From Cohaesibacter sp. ES.047 (GTDB lineage: Bacteria; Pseudomonadota; Alphaproteobacteria; Rhizobiales; Cohaesibacteraceae): a stretch of DNA of 64,000 nt. The DNA lies in the NCBI RefSeq assembly GCF_900215505.1, contig NZ_LT907844.1, forward strand, positions 1,770,501 through 1,834,500, given 5' to 3'. A program made the position numbers and the translations under genes. Every line of letters starts with the position of its first letter. Position 1 is the stretch's first letter. The notes below the pieces were generated by a model, which saw only the letters and a program-made list of their open reading frames with translations, did no database searches and was not told the DNA's origin. Below, one piece after another: positions 50,512 through 58,324 of the stretch.

Positions 50512-51279
50512 ATGCGGAATGTCTTTGTCGAGACCAGCAATGTCTCGCGGTTCCTTTCAGCCCTCGACAGGCTCAGCCAGCGGGGAGCTGAAGAAGCCTG
50601 CCTGGTGGTGGTCGACGGTGCGCCTGGTCTTGGCAAAACCACGACATTGAAGCATTGGGTGGCCCAGACCGGGAGTGTCTATCTTCGTGCCAAAAAGGAA
50701 TGGACGCCCAACTGGTTCATGACCGAGTTGCTGGAAAGTCTGCGGGTGACGCCACCTCACGCCTTCCAAAAGAAATACAAGCTGGCCCTTGAAGAGTTGG
50801 CCAGCCGACAGGCTTCTGCCCAGATGGCCAACCGAACCTTCGGGCTGGTTATCGATGAGGCCGATCACGTATCGAGCAAGTCCCCCATTCTGGAAACCAT
50901 CCGAGATATTTCCGACATGATCGAATTGCCCACCATTCTGGTCGGTATGGGCAAGGTGAATGACAATCTCAAACGCTTCCCACAGGTCTCCTCCCGCGTT
51001 TCCCAGAAGGTGCGCTTCGAGAATTGTTCTGAGGATGATGTGTCAGCTTTGATCAGTGGGCGCTGTGAGGTGCCGGTTGCTTCTGACCTGGTCAAGTTCA
51101 CCCTCAAGGCATCCGGTGGCTATAACCGGGAGATCTTAGAGGCCATCGCCAATATCGAACGCTTCGGGTTGCGCAATGAACCGGATGAGGCTGGTCTGAC
51201 CATGGCCGACATGGCTGGCGAGACCTTGCTCATTGATCGTCAGCGCAACCAGCCCATCACCATTCCGGAGGTGTTGTGA
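50512..51279 (+). CDS. MuB-like AAA ATPase (short form)
   Basis: A 255-residue AAA protein: Walker A VVDGAPGLGKTTTL (about residue 42), Walker B FGLVIDEAD (about 117). It lacks the N-terminal HTH present in the prophage 1 protein. It follows MuA and precedes regulatory genes, so it should select target DNA. Preceded by AATAGGAGA. Confidence 0.85.
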   Translation: MRNVFVETSNVSRFLSALDRLSQRGAEEACLVVVDGAPGLGKTTTLKHWVAQTGSVYLRAKKEWTPNWFMTELLESLRVTPPHAFQKKYKLALEELASRQASAQMANRTFGLVIDEADHVSSKSPILETIRDISDMIELPTILVGMGKVNDNLKRFPQVSSRVSQKVRFENCSEDDVSALISGRCEVPVASDLVKFTLKASGGYNREILEAIANIERFGLRNEPDEAGLTMADMAGETLLIDRQRNQPITIPEVL

Positions 51280-51869
51280 TGGCTGTCGGGGACCTTTCAA
51301 ATGCCGTTCTCGCCCGCTTGTCTGATGGTCAGTGCCACACGGTTGACCATCTGGATTATGCGCTTGTCGATTTCCAGCGGCGCGAGATTGTCAAATGTGC
51401 AGGCCGCTTGATCATGCGCGGTCTGTTGGAACGCGTCGAGATTGGTTGCTATCAGCTCACCGAGGATGGCAAGCGCATTGTTGCCACCGGCGAGACGATT
51501 TCCTCTGGACCCTATCGCCCGGATCAGGGCTACTGCCGCAAGCCTCGGGATACCATGCGCCAGCGAGCGTGGACCGCCATGCGCATGTCCGGGACTTTCA
51601 CTATTGGCGACATTGCCATGGCCGCAGCATCGGGAAGTGAAGTCACCCCAGAGCAGAATTTGCAGAAGTATTTCCGGGCACTGAAGCTGGCCGGTTATCT
51701 CATTGAACTGCCGATCCGCGCCAAGGGAACAGCCCTCACATCCAACGGCTTCAAGCGGTTTCGGCTGATGCGGGATACAGGCCCTACAGCGCCGGTGTTT
51801 CGGGCGAACAAGGGCTGCCTGTTTGATCACAATCTCGGTGATCGCGGAGAGGAAGTGTCATGTCACTGA
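51279..51869 (+). CDS. winged-helix regulatory protein, prophage 2
   Basis: A 196-residue protein with two winged-helix-like halves: residues 5-75 (VLARLSDGQCHTVDHLDYALVDFQRREIVKCAGRLIMRGLLERVE..YQLTEDGKRI) and 90-160 (AWTAMRMSGTFTIGDIAMAAASG...LQKYFRALKLAGYLIEL). Seen after MuB in other alphaproteobacterial Mu-like phages. Role unknown, probably DNA binding. Confidence 0.6.
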   Translation: MAVGDLSNAVLARLSDGQCHTVDHLDYALVDFQRREIVKCAGRLIMRGLLERVEIGCYQLTEDGKRIVATGETISSGPYRPDQGYCRKPRDTMRQRAWTAMRMSGTFTIGDIAMAAASGSEVTPEQNLQKYFRALKLAGYLIELPIRAKGTALTSNGFKRFRLMRDTGPTAPVFRANKGCLFDHNLGDRGEEVSCH

Positions 51870-52204
51870 CAGCAAAGATCCTCCTTGAAGAAAGAGTGAG
51901 ACTGCTTGGCTCGAAGAAAGCTGTGGCCGATGAGTTGGAGGTCAGCCGCACCCAGATCAGCCTCTATCTGTCCGGCAAATATGAGCAAGCCGGTGGCCGG
52001 GTTGATCGGCTGGAGGCCAAGGTCATCGCCACCTATAGCAATCGGATCCTCTGTCCTCATTTGGGGTGCGATATCACTCAGACCAGTTGCCGCGAGTGTC
52101 GCACTGGTCCGATGCCGATGTCTGACCCGGTTCAGCTCAAACACTGGATTGCCTGCAAATCCTGTCCTCTCAATCTCACCAAGCAGGAGAGTGCCGCATG
52201 TTGA
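51860..52204 (+). CDS. XRE-like HTH protein with cysteine cluster
   Basis: A 114-residue protein: residues 5-40 an HTH (VRLLGSKKAVADELEVSRTQISLYLSGKY) then a putative zinc region with CPHLGC, CREC and CKSCP. It overlaps both neighbours. Likely a small regulator of early phage genes; no exact family known to me. Confidence 0.6.
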   Translation: MSLTAKILLEERVRLLGSKKAVADELEVSRTQISLYLSGKYEQAGGRVDRLEAKVIATYSNRILCPHLGCDITQTSCRECRTGPMPMSDPVQLKHWIACKSCPLNLTKQESAAC

Positions 52205-52449
52205 GCGAAACCTTGCTTGCGATGCAGGACTGGTTTGTCGGGACCTATAACAATGACGGCTTCTCGCCAGCAGCGGCCCAGCGCTTTGCTGATCTGCTTC
52301 ATGCGCAGTCCCAAAAGGCCAAACGGCTGGAAGCAGCGCTTCTGGCTCGGACCATTCCACTCACCAGAGAGCAGCTTGACGACCCCAAAATCGCGCTCTT
52401 CCCCACCTGGCCGGAAATGGCACGAAACCACCAAAAGAACGAAGGGTGA
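52198..52449 (+). CDS. small hypothetical early protein
   Basis: An 83-residue protein (MLSETLLAMQDWFVGTYNNDGFSPAAAQRFADLLHAQSQKAKRLEAALL...). ATG overlaps the previous stop. No family recognised. Confidence 0.55.
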   Translation: MLSETLLAMQDWFVGTYNNDGFSPAAAQRFADLLHAQSQKAKRLEAALLARTIPLTREQLDDPKIALFPTWPEMARNHQKNEG

Positions 52450-52479
52450 ATCTCACCCGCATTTGAAGGAAACCGAACC

Positions 52480-53103
52480 ATGACAGAGCAAGTGAAGACA
52501 ATCCCGGACGGCTATATGGAGAATGCCAAAGGTGCCCTGGTTCCCATCCAGACCGTCAAACCCGAACATATCGAGGAAGATGCGTTGGTGCGCGATCTGA
52601 TGGCCGAAGCGGAGGATCTCAATTCCAGACTGGCAGCCTTCAAGCAAAGAGCGTTGGGCAACGTGGAAGCCTTCCGAGAACTGATCGCCGAGAAATACGG
52701 AGCCAAGCGTGGCGGCAAAAAGGGCAATGTCACCCTCAACAGCTATGACGGCTCGCTCCAGTTGGTAGTAGCCATCTCCGAGAGCATTTCCTTTGGGCCA
52801 GAACTGGAAGCCGCCAAGGCCCTGATTGACGAATGCATCCATGACTGGAGCAAAGACGCCAATGCCAATTTGCGGGCACTGGTCGACGATGCCTTCCAGG
52901 TCGACAAACAGGGCAAGATCTCCACTGGTCGTGTCCTCGGACTGCGCCGCCTCAATATCGAAGATGAGAAATGGCTCAAGGCCATGGAGGCCATTTCCGA
53001 TGCTCTGCGCGTCACCGGCTCCAAGAGCTACTTCCGAGCCTACAAGCGACAGCAGGGAAGCGAAGAGCGCAGTCCTGTTTCTCTCGATATCGCCAGCGCG
53101 TGA
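52480..53103 (+). CDS. DUF3164-family early phage protein, prophage 2
   Basis: A 207-residue counterpart of 13704-14327: IPDGYMENAKGALV start, KRGGKKGNVTLNSYDGSLQLVVAISESISFGPELEAAKALI core and a basic end. The most alike early protein between the two prophages. Confidence 0.85.
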   Translation: MTEQVKTIPDGYMENAKGALVPIQTVKPEHIEEDALVRDLMAEAEDLNSRLAAFKQRALGNVEAFRELIAEKYGAKRGGKKGNVTLNSYDGSLQLVVAISESISFGPELEAAKALIDECIHDWSKDANANLRALVDDAFQVDKQGKISTGRVLGLRRLNIEDEKWLKAMEAISDALRVTGSKSYFRAYKRQQGSEERSPVSLDIASA

Positions 53104-53114
53104 AGGAGGGAGGG

Positions 53115-53348
53115 ATGACCAGGCTCACCGATGCTCAAAGAAAGGTGCTGCACGCCCTGCAGCATCTCATCGAACCCGAAGCTGAAAGGCATTTGGCCTC
53201 GACCTCAGCTATTGCCCGACGCGCCGGGCTTGGTGGTGTCTTCACCAGGAACGCCCTTCATCGCCTACGCAACAAGGGGCTGGTCTGTCAGCCCTGCACG
53301 GGTGAGTGGAGCCTGACCGTCGATGGAGGGCAGTATGGCTCTGCATAG
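53115..53348 (+). CDS. small winged-helix protein, prophage 2
   Basis: A 77-residue protein (LTDAQRKVLHALQHLI..STSAIARRAGLGGVFTRNALHRLRNKGLVCQPC..WSLTVDG) matching the prophage 1 protein at 14582-14830 in plan and place. GGAGGGAGGG ribosome site. Overlaps the gemA gene. Confidence 0.6.
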   Translation: MTRLTDAQRKVLHALQHLIEPEAERHLASTSAIARRAGLGGVFTRNALHRLRNKGLVCQPCTGEWSLTVDGGQYGSA

Positions 53349-53748
53349 TTCGGCAGCACTTGCGAAAATTCATATTGCAAAGAAGGATCTGGGGCTGGAC
53401 GAGACCACCTACCGCTCGCTGCTGATGCGGATTACCGGCAAAGACAGTGCAGGCCAGATGTCCGAACCCCAACGCGAATCCGTCCTCGCAGAAATGCGTC
53501 GCCTTGGCTGGAAACCGAAGTCGGGGGGCAAGCACCGTCCGACCTCTTCTAAGCCCTATGTTCGGCTCATGTATGCCATCGCCAAAAACATCGACAAGAC
53601 TGGCTACTGGAAGCTGCCTTACAAAGATGCCCTGCGGGCCTTTGTCAAAGCGGAAACCGGCATCGACAATCCGGAATGGTTGACCTTCGAGCAGGCCAGC
53701 CCGGTGATTGAAGCCCTCAAGACGATAGAGCGGAGGGTGGGAAGATGA
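53335..53748 (+). CDS. gemA: GemA/gp16-family regulatory protein, prophage 2
   Basis: A 137-residue protein: ALAKIHIAKKDLGLDETTYRSLLMRITGKDSAGQMSEPQRESVLAEMRRLGW, then VRLMYAIAKNIDKTGYW. Standard gp16 length, unlike the longer protein of prophage 1. ATG 53335 with GGAGGG is chosen over 53323. Confidence 0.82.
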   Translation: MALHSSAALAKIHIAKKDLGLDETTYRSLLMRITGKDSAGQMSEPQRESVLAEMRRLGWKPKSGGKHRPTSSKPYVRLMYAIAKNIDKTGYWKLPYKDALRAFVKAETGIDNPEWLTFEQASPVIEALKTIERRVGR

Positions 53749-53750
53749 GG

Positions 53751-54080
53751 TTATTGAGAAGTCCCAAGCTTGTGCTTCCCAACATATTTTTCGGTAGCGG
53801 AGCAAAGCACCTTTTTCTGCAGGTCGCTCGCCTTCTCAAGGCTCATTTTGGCAACCATGACCTGACCATCCAACTGGGCGAGCACGTCGCTTTCCCTTCC
53901 TTCAAAATAGTGAGCGACAAAGGACATCATCGCATCTGCATCAACCGCTATGCTGCATTCTTCCTGAATGGCAACAGTTTTTGCCAGAGCAGACATCTCT
54001 GTAAAAAAGGTCAAGTCGTCCATCTGCGCAAATGCGCTGGTCGGAATGACAATAACGAGAGCGGCAAGCCATTTTTTCAT
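53751..54080 (-). CDS. small secreted protein A, reverse cargo gene
   Basis: A 109-residue protein with a Sec signal peptide (MKKWLAALVIVIPTSAFA) and about 90 mature residues containing two cysteines (EECSIAV and VLCSAT) that may form a disulfide. GAGG precedes the ATG at 54080. It is on the opposite strand to the surrounding phage genes, three bases after gemA, and lies tail to head with a second secreted protein gene. No family recognised. Expressed probably from the lysogen. Confidence 0.65.
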   Translation of the reverse strand: MKKWLAALVIVIPTSAFAQMDDLTFFTEMSALAKTVAIQEECSIAVDADAMMSFVAHYFEGRESDVLAQLDGQVMVAKMSLEKASDLQKKVLCSATEKYVGKHKLGTSQ

Positions 54081-54113
54081 GATAAAAATCCTCAAACTGA
54101 AGGGAGGGTTGAG

Positions 54114-54437
54114 CTAGCGACAGGCTGCCATGCCAATAGATTGAACGCCGCCAGCCTTGTAGGCCGCGTCATCATATATGGTGATGGTCTTGAGATCTTT
54201 CGGGGCACCGACATCTGGGAAAAGCATGCAGAGATACTCGGCATATCCATCTTTGCGGGTGCCGTCAGACGCCATCGTGACGTGCATGGCATTGACAACA
54301 GGATCTTTCCATCGTGCATCTATGACCTTCTTTTCGGATTTGATCAGTTTAAGTGCATCTTGCTGCCATTGAGCCAGCTCGGCTGCCTGCGTAGATGTGC
54401 TCAAAATCAATGCTGCGAGAATCAAAGCGATGCGCAT
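54114..54437 (-). CDS. small secreted protein B, reverse cargo gene
   Basis: A 107-residue protein with a signal peptide (MRIALILAALILSTSTQA) and a mature part with two cysteines (EYLCMLFP and AACR end). GGAAAG is upstream. It likely leads a two-gene unit with protein A. Mature sequence (WKDPVVNAMHVTMASDGTRKDGYAEYLC) resembles small periplasmic proteins but no family is recognised. Confidence 0.65.
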   Translation of the reverse strand: MRIALILAALILSTSTQAAELAQWQQDALKLIKSEKKVIDARWKDPVVNAMHVTMASDGTRKDGYAEYLCMLFPDVGAPKDLKTITIYDDAAYKAGGVQSIGMAACR

Positions 54438-54526
54438 GGTGTTCTTTCCTACTCTTACAATCAGTGGAGGAACTTAACGCTAGCCATTCGCCAATTGTCA
54501 ATGCCGCCCGTTGTCGGGAGGACCAT

Positions 54527-54787
54527 ATGAACAAGCCTTTGCCCGCTGATTTCGTGACGGATCATGCGCTCGTCCGCTATCTCGAACGCGTCCTTGAGAT
54601 CGATCTTGATGGGGTTCGCCAGCAGATCGCGGACGAGACTGCGACGGCCATTGCCTCCGGGGCCGTTTCCATGCGCAAGAATGGCCTGCGCTACATCTTC
54701 AAGGGCGGGAAGGTCATCACCATTTTGCTGACATCCAACGAAATGGAGCGCATCAGGCGGCTTCGGACAGGAGAGAGCCATGACTGA
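54527..54787 (+). CDS. conserved small phage protein upstream of mor
   Basis: An 86-residue protein (DHALVRYLERVLEIDLDGVRQQIADETATAIASGAVSMRKNGLRYIFKGGKVITILL) with a mixed helix/strand end similar to small toxin-like or regulatory folds seen in phages and plasmids. GGGAGGACC ribosome site. Overlaps mor by 8 bases. Function unknown. Confidence 0.6.
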   Translation: MNKPLPADFVTDHALVRYLERVLEIDLDGVRQQIADETATAIASGAVSMRKNGLRYIFKGGKVITILLTSNEMERIRRLRTGESHD

Positions 54788-55178
54788 GCTTCTGACCGAG
54801 GATATGGGAATGATCGCGGATATTGTTGGGCGCGAGGTGGTTGATGAGCTGATGACCAAGCTGCCTGGCATCGAGATCAAAGTGCCTCTTCACTGGACCG
54901 AAGACAACCCGCTCTCGCGCCTTGATCGCGAGACCGCCGACCTGCTGATCCATCAGTTCCCCGGCGACAAATTCTATGTGCCAACCCGTCTGCGCAAAGC
55001 CGACAATCGGGCCGAAGCCCTGCGCCTGCACAAAGAGGGTTTCGGCTCAATCGAGATTGCCCTCGAACTGCGTATATCAGAACGCTATGTGCGCATGCTG
55101 CTGGCGGGCAAAGCCCTGCCAAGCCGTGTCGATGAGCGACAGATGGATATTGAGGATTTTCTGAGGCGAGTGGGGTGA
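54780..55178 (+). CDS. mor: Mor-family transcription activator, prophage 2
   Basis: A 132-residue Mor/C-like protein: PLSRLDRETADLLIHQFPGDKFYVPTRLRK (the dimer region with FYVP motif) and HTH EALRLHKEGFGSIEIALELRISERYVRMLLAG. It should switch on the lysis and head genes that begin at 55972. Confidence 0.82.
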   Translation: MTELLTEDMGMIADIVGREVVDELMTKLPGIEIKVPLHWTEDNPLSRLDRETADLLIHQFPGDKFYVPTRLRKADNRAEALRLHKEGFGSIEIALELRISERYVRMLLAGKALPSRVDERQMDIEDFLRRVG

Positions 55179-55382
55179 TCAGAACAAATGACGGCTCTGA
55201 GCCCATTTTGCATATTTTTGCAAGACGCATCAACGGCAGCTTTCTGCACGAGGTTTTATATCCTAGCCTAAGATACACTTTTATGGGGCGCATCTTAAAA
55301 TTAGCTGTTCGATAAAGAAGGGTCTTAGTGTCAGGGCAAAGGGAATAATTCGAAGGACTGGTGCTCCCACATATATGAAAGG

Positions 55383-55640
55383 TCAGGCTTCTCGTTGTCG
55401 CCTAGCAATCTTAGCCAATATCCCTAGAACAACAGAGCCAAGCACCATATAGAAACCCCTTGTGACCATTTCGCCCGTTGTTGCGCCATATCGGTGGTCA
55501 TAGAACGCTTGGATTTGCGCTAAGGCCTGCGGGTCATCAATCGGCAGTTTAGAGCCAAGCCAAAAACCCATGCCCAAAGAAAGCATTCCAATCACAAACC
55601 CTATCCAAGCGAGCACTGAACCAATACGAGCAAAAAACAT
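55383..55640 (-). CDS. two-TM membrane protein, reverse cargo gene
   Basis: An 85-residue protein from ATG 55640 with two hydrophobic helices (IGSVLAWIGFVIGMLSLGMGFWLG and FYMVLGSVVLGILAKIA) joined by a periplasmic loop, and a basic end RRQREA. GAGAAG upstream. Reverse to the phage genes, between mor and lysis. Similar places in other phages carry exclusion genes; not shown. Confidence 0.55.
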   Translation of the reverse strand: MFFARIGSVLAWIGFVIGMLSLGMGFWLGSKLPIDDPQALAQIQAFYDHRYGATTGEMVTRGFYMVLGSVVLGILAKIARRQREA

Positions 55641-55971
55641 AATCTTCTCAATTATTGTAATAACGTGATGTCTACAGTAACATATCAAAAAGAGAGTGCG
55701 AATACTACATTACAACCAAAACAATAATCAACTTCCACTTTTTGCAAAAGTCATGACTTTTGCAATGGTACTCAGAGCAGAGAATAATAAGCTTAACATG
55801 GTCCCACAAGCGGGCATTGGCGTAGCTGCAACGAAAGCCCGCTTCGTCCGCAGAGTGTGAATTCGAGACGATCCTACCAAATAGCTTTCCCCAGGAACAC
55901 TTCCGGCGCTTCCCGTAATTTAAAAGCAGACAGTTGTCTCAAAATTCGTCCCGAATTTCACGAGGCCAGTC
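55641..55971. promoter_or_regulatory. late control region upstream of lysis genes, prophage 2
   Basis: Non-coding. It holds a 24-bp perfect palindrome (55742-55765, TTGCAAAAGTCA and complement), a hairpin AAGCGGGC/GCCCGCTT (55808-55815, 55837-55844), and AGACAGTTGTCT (55928-55939), a perfect 12-bp palindrome also found in 58015-58030. It divides a reverse cargo gene from the lysis gene and should contain the Mor-dependent promoter. Confidence 0.5.
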
Positions 55972-57186
55972 ATGTCTGTTGTAGCCCAGTTGCGTCGAGG
56001 CGGTGGCGAAGTCACCGATATCTCAGCCACCATTGAAGCCTTTGCCAGTCGTATCGGCTGTGAAGTCACCGTCCTTCGTGCCATTCTGGAGGTGGAAAGC
56101 GGTGGTGATGATTATGATGATCAGGGTCGCCTGATCATTCTCCCCGAAAAGCATGTCTTTAATCGCCAATTGCCAAAGAGCTTGCGCAAGAAGGCTTTGA
56201 GCTTGCACCTGTCTACAAGCAAATGGTCTCGTGCAAATTACAAAGGCCTTGGCGGCAAGGGATCCGATCAACGCTGGAACCTGATGGAAAGGTGGGTTCG
56301 GCTTGATGAGGAAGCCGCGCTCAAGTCAGCCTCCTATGCATCGTTTCAGGGAATGGGGTTTAATCACCGTCTTTGCGGCTATGCCACTGTTTCCGAGTAT
56401 GTGCTGTCGCTGGCTCAATCCAGTACCCATTGCGTTGAAGCCTTCCTGTCCTTTCTTGAGTATTCCGGCCTTGCCGACGCGTTGCGCGAGAAGGATTGGG
56501 AGGGGATTGCCCGCCGTTACAATGGCTCTGGTCAGGTGGCCCATTATGCCAGCCTGATGCGCAAGGCCTATGCTCGCCTTGGTGGATCAGAAGATGGCAG
56601 GAAGAGCAAACCATCTTCGCGCTTTGCCATGCTCCGCCTCGGGTCATCGGGCTATATGGTCAAGGCCCTGCAGGAGCGTCTCTGTGACCTCGGTTATCAC
56701 GTCAAGGTGGATAGCGATTTCGGTCCGGCTACTCGCCGTGCTGTTGTCGCGTTCCAGGTCGATCATGGCCTGAAGACAGACGGCCTGGTCGGCCCCAAGA
56801 CACAGGCCGCTCTTGACGTCGCCGTACCGATCAACCAGCAACTCGGCAATGGCCGGAATGGTCTGACGGTCAAATACCTTCGCAAATCCGGCTCTGACAC
56901 CGTTAGAAAGGCCGATTGGCTAACGCGGCTTGGTGGTGCTGTTCTGGGCACAGGCACGCTTGCCGGTGGCCTCGATGGCGCTGATCCTGGCGGCCTGCTT
57001 GATGGTCTGGGGCAAATGACTGCGACCTTGCAGTCCCTCCGGGCACAGCTTTCGCCGATCTTTTCTTTGATCGCGGACAACAAGTGGATGGCCTTTGGCC
57101 TCATTGGTCTCGCCATCCTCTTTATCGCTCATCAGATCAAACAGCGCCGTCTGATGGACGCTCAGAACTGGAGGCATGTGGGATGA
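55972..57186 (+). CDS. N-acetylmuramidase endolysin with PG-binding domain and C-terminal TM anchor
   Basis: A 404-residue lysis enzyme. Residues 15-205: DUF3380-type muramidase (VTVLRAILEVESGGDDYDDQGRLIILPEKHVFNR, with the catalytic Glu in VESGG; then YASFQGMGFNH). Residues 225-285: PG_binding_1 (MVKALQERLCDLGYHVKVDSDFGPATRRAVVAFQ). Residues 375-393: TM helix (WMAFGLIGLAILFIAHQI). The C-terminal anchor is unusual for an endolysin and suggests held, membrane-bound enzyme. Confidence 0.82.
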   Translation: MSVVAQLRRGGGEVTDISATIEAFASRIGCEVTVLRAILEVESGGDDYDDQGRLIILPEKHVFNRQLPKSLRKKALSLHLSTSKWSRANYKGLGGKGSDQRWNLMERWVRLDEEAALKSASYASFQGMGFNHRLCGYATVSEYVLSLAQSSTHCVEAFLSFLEYSGLADALREKDWEGIARRYNGSGQVAHYASLMRKAYARLGGSEDGRKSKPSSRFAMLRLGSSGYMVKALQERLCDLGYHVKVDSDFGPATRRAVVAFQVDHGLKTDGLVGPKTQAALDVAVPINQQLGNGRNGLTVKYLRKSGSDTVRKADWLTRLGGAVLGTGTLAGGLDGADPGGLLDGLGQMTATLQSLRAQLSPIFSLIADNKWMAFGLIGLAILFIAHQIKQRRLMDAQNWRHVG

Positions 57187-57608
57187 TTGGATGGATCGTC
57201 AAACTTGGCACCAAGCTGCTTTCTCTTCTCGGCATCGATCTTGTTGACCGGGTGTTGTCCTTTTTTGAGCGTCAGGCCGATAGCTTGACCGAACGCACCA
57301 AGATCGGCGCAAAGGTTACAATCGAAGAAATCAGGGCGGATGTCGCAACCCGCAATGCCGCGCGCGATATCGTCATTGCGGAACAGGGCTGGTGGTTGAC
57401 GGCCATGATCCGTCCGCTCTTTGCCTATCCCACCATTGCCTACTATGGCGCGGTGATTGCCGACAGCCTGTTTCACTTCAAATGGGACGTGGCGAAGTTG
57501 CCCGATCCGATAGGGGATTGGGCCGGTTGGATCGTTGGCGCTTATTTCCTCACCCGACCAATTGAGAAGGGTATCCGCTCCTATCTCTTTAACAAAGGAA
57601 AGTCCTGA
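57183..57608 (+). CDS. holin of the 3TM type
   Basis: A 141-residue protein with an amphipathic start, a helical stretch and hydrophobic segments (WWLTAMIRPLFAYPTIAYYGAVIADSLF and WAGWIVGAYFLTRPI), the holin_3TMs pattern. ATG overlaps the endolysin stop. It should release or activate the muramidase. Confidence 0.7.
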   Translation: MIGWIVKLGTKLLSLLGIDLVDRVLSFFERQADSLTERTKIGAKVTIEEIRADVATRNAARDIVIAEQGWWLTAMIRPLFAYPTIAYYGAVIADSLFHFKWDVAKLPDPIGDWAGWIVGAYFLTRPIEKGIRSYLFNKGKS

Positions 57609-57814
57609 TGTCCGAGGAAATCCATGCGCAGCTGGGAGAGATCAAGGGGCTTCTGAAAGGGATCGACGGCAAAGTCAATGGCCTTGATCACCGCCTCGAA
57701 AAGCAGGATGAGCGCCTTCGCCTGGTCGAGAGGCGCTCCATCACCAATTCGGTCATCACCTCCGGCGTGATCTCGATCGGTCTGGCCTTCATCAAAGACA
57801 AGATCGGGATGTGA
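57608..57814 (+). CDS. small coiled-coil membrane protein
   Basis: A 68-residue protein: heptad region (IHAQLGEIKGLLKGIDGKVNGLDHRLEKQDERLRLVERR), then a TM helix (ITSGVISIGLAFI). It has the place of DUF2730 in prophage 1 but the reverse domain order. ATG overlaps the previous stop (TGATG). Confidence 0.6.
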   Translation: MSEEIHAQLGEIKGLLKGIDGKVNGLDHRLEKQDERLRLVERRSITNSVITSGVISIGLAFIKDKIGM

Positions 57815-57823
57815 TATCCGGCC

Positions 57824-58324
57824 ATGGCGCATAAAGACGAAAAAAGGACCGATGCCCGCAGGGCCTATATCCGGGAGCAACAAGCCATCCCGGTCATTGC
57901 CTTGTCTATTGGCGTCTCTGAGGCCACCGTGCGCCGCTGGAAGCGGGACGCCAAACAGAGCGGCGATAACTGGGATGTGGCGCGGGCCGCGCACATGATG
58001 GCGGGAGAAGGTCTGGAGACAGTTGTCTCCGGAGTTGTCGAACAGTTCGTCACCCTGTTCAAGGCCACCATAGAGCAATTGCAGGATGACGGCGACCTGT
58101 CGCCCGAAGAGCGGGTCAAGGCCATGGCCAGTCTTTCCGATGCCTTCAACAAGATGGTTGCCAGCGCCGGTCGTGTCGCGCCGAAGATTTCTGAGCTGGG
58201 TGTCGCCAATGATGTCTTGCAGCGACAGGCCGAGTTCATCCGCGAGTTCTATCCCCAGCATGCCGCAGCCTTTCTGGAGATCCTTGAACCCTTCGGGGAG
58301 CGACTAGTGGAGGTCTATGGATGA
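57824..58324 (+). CDS. DUF1804 protein, small terminase subunit
   Basis: A 166-residue protein matching DUF1804: KRTDARRAYIREQQAIPVIALSIGVSEATVRRWKRDAKQSGDNWDVARAAHMMAG. N-terminal HTH with DNA-recognition, then helical oligomer region. Overlaps the large terminase start. Confidence 0.82.
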   Translation: MAHKDEKRTDARRAYIREQQAIPVIALSIGVSEATVRRWKRDAKQSGDNWDVARAAHMMAGEGLETVVSGVVEQFVTLFKATIEQLQDDGDLSPEERVKAMASLSDAFNKMVASAGRVAPKISELGVANDVLQRQAEFIREFYPQHAAAFLEILEPFGERLVEVYG

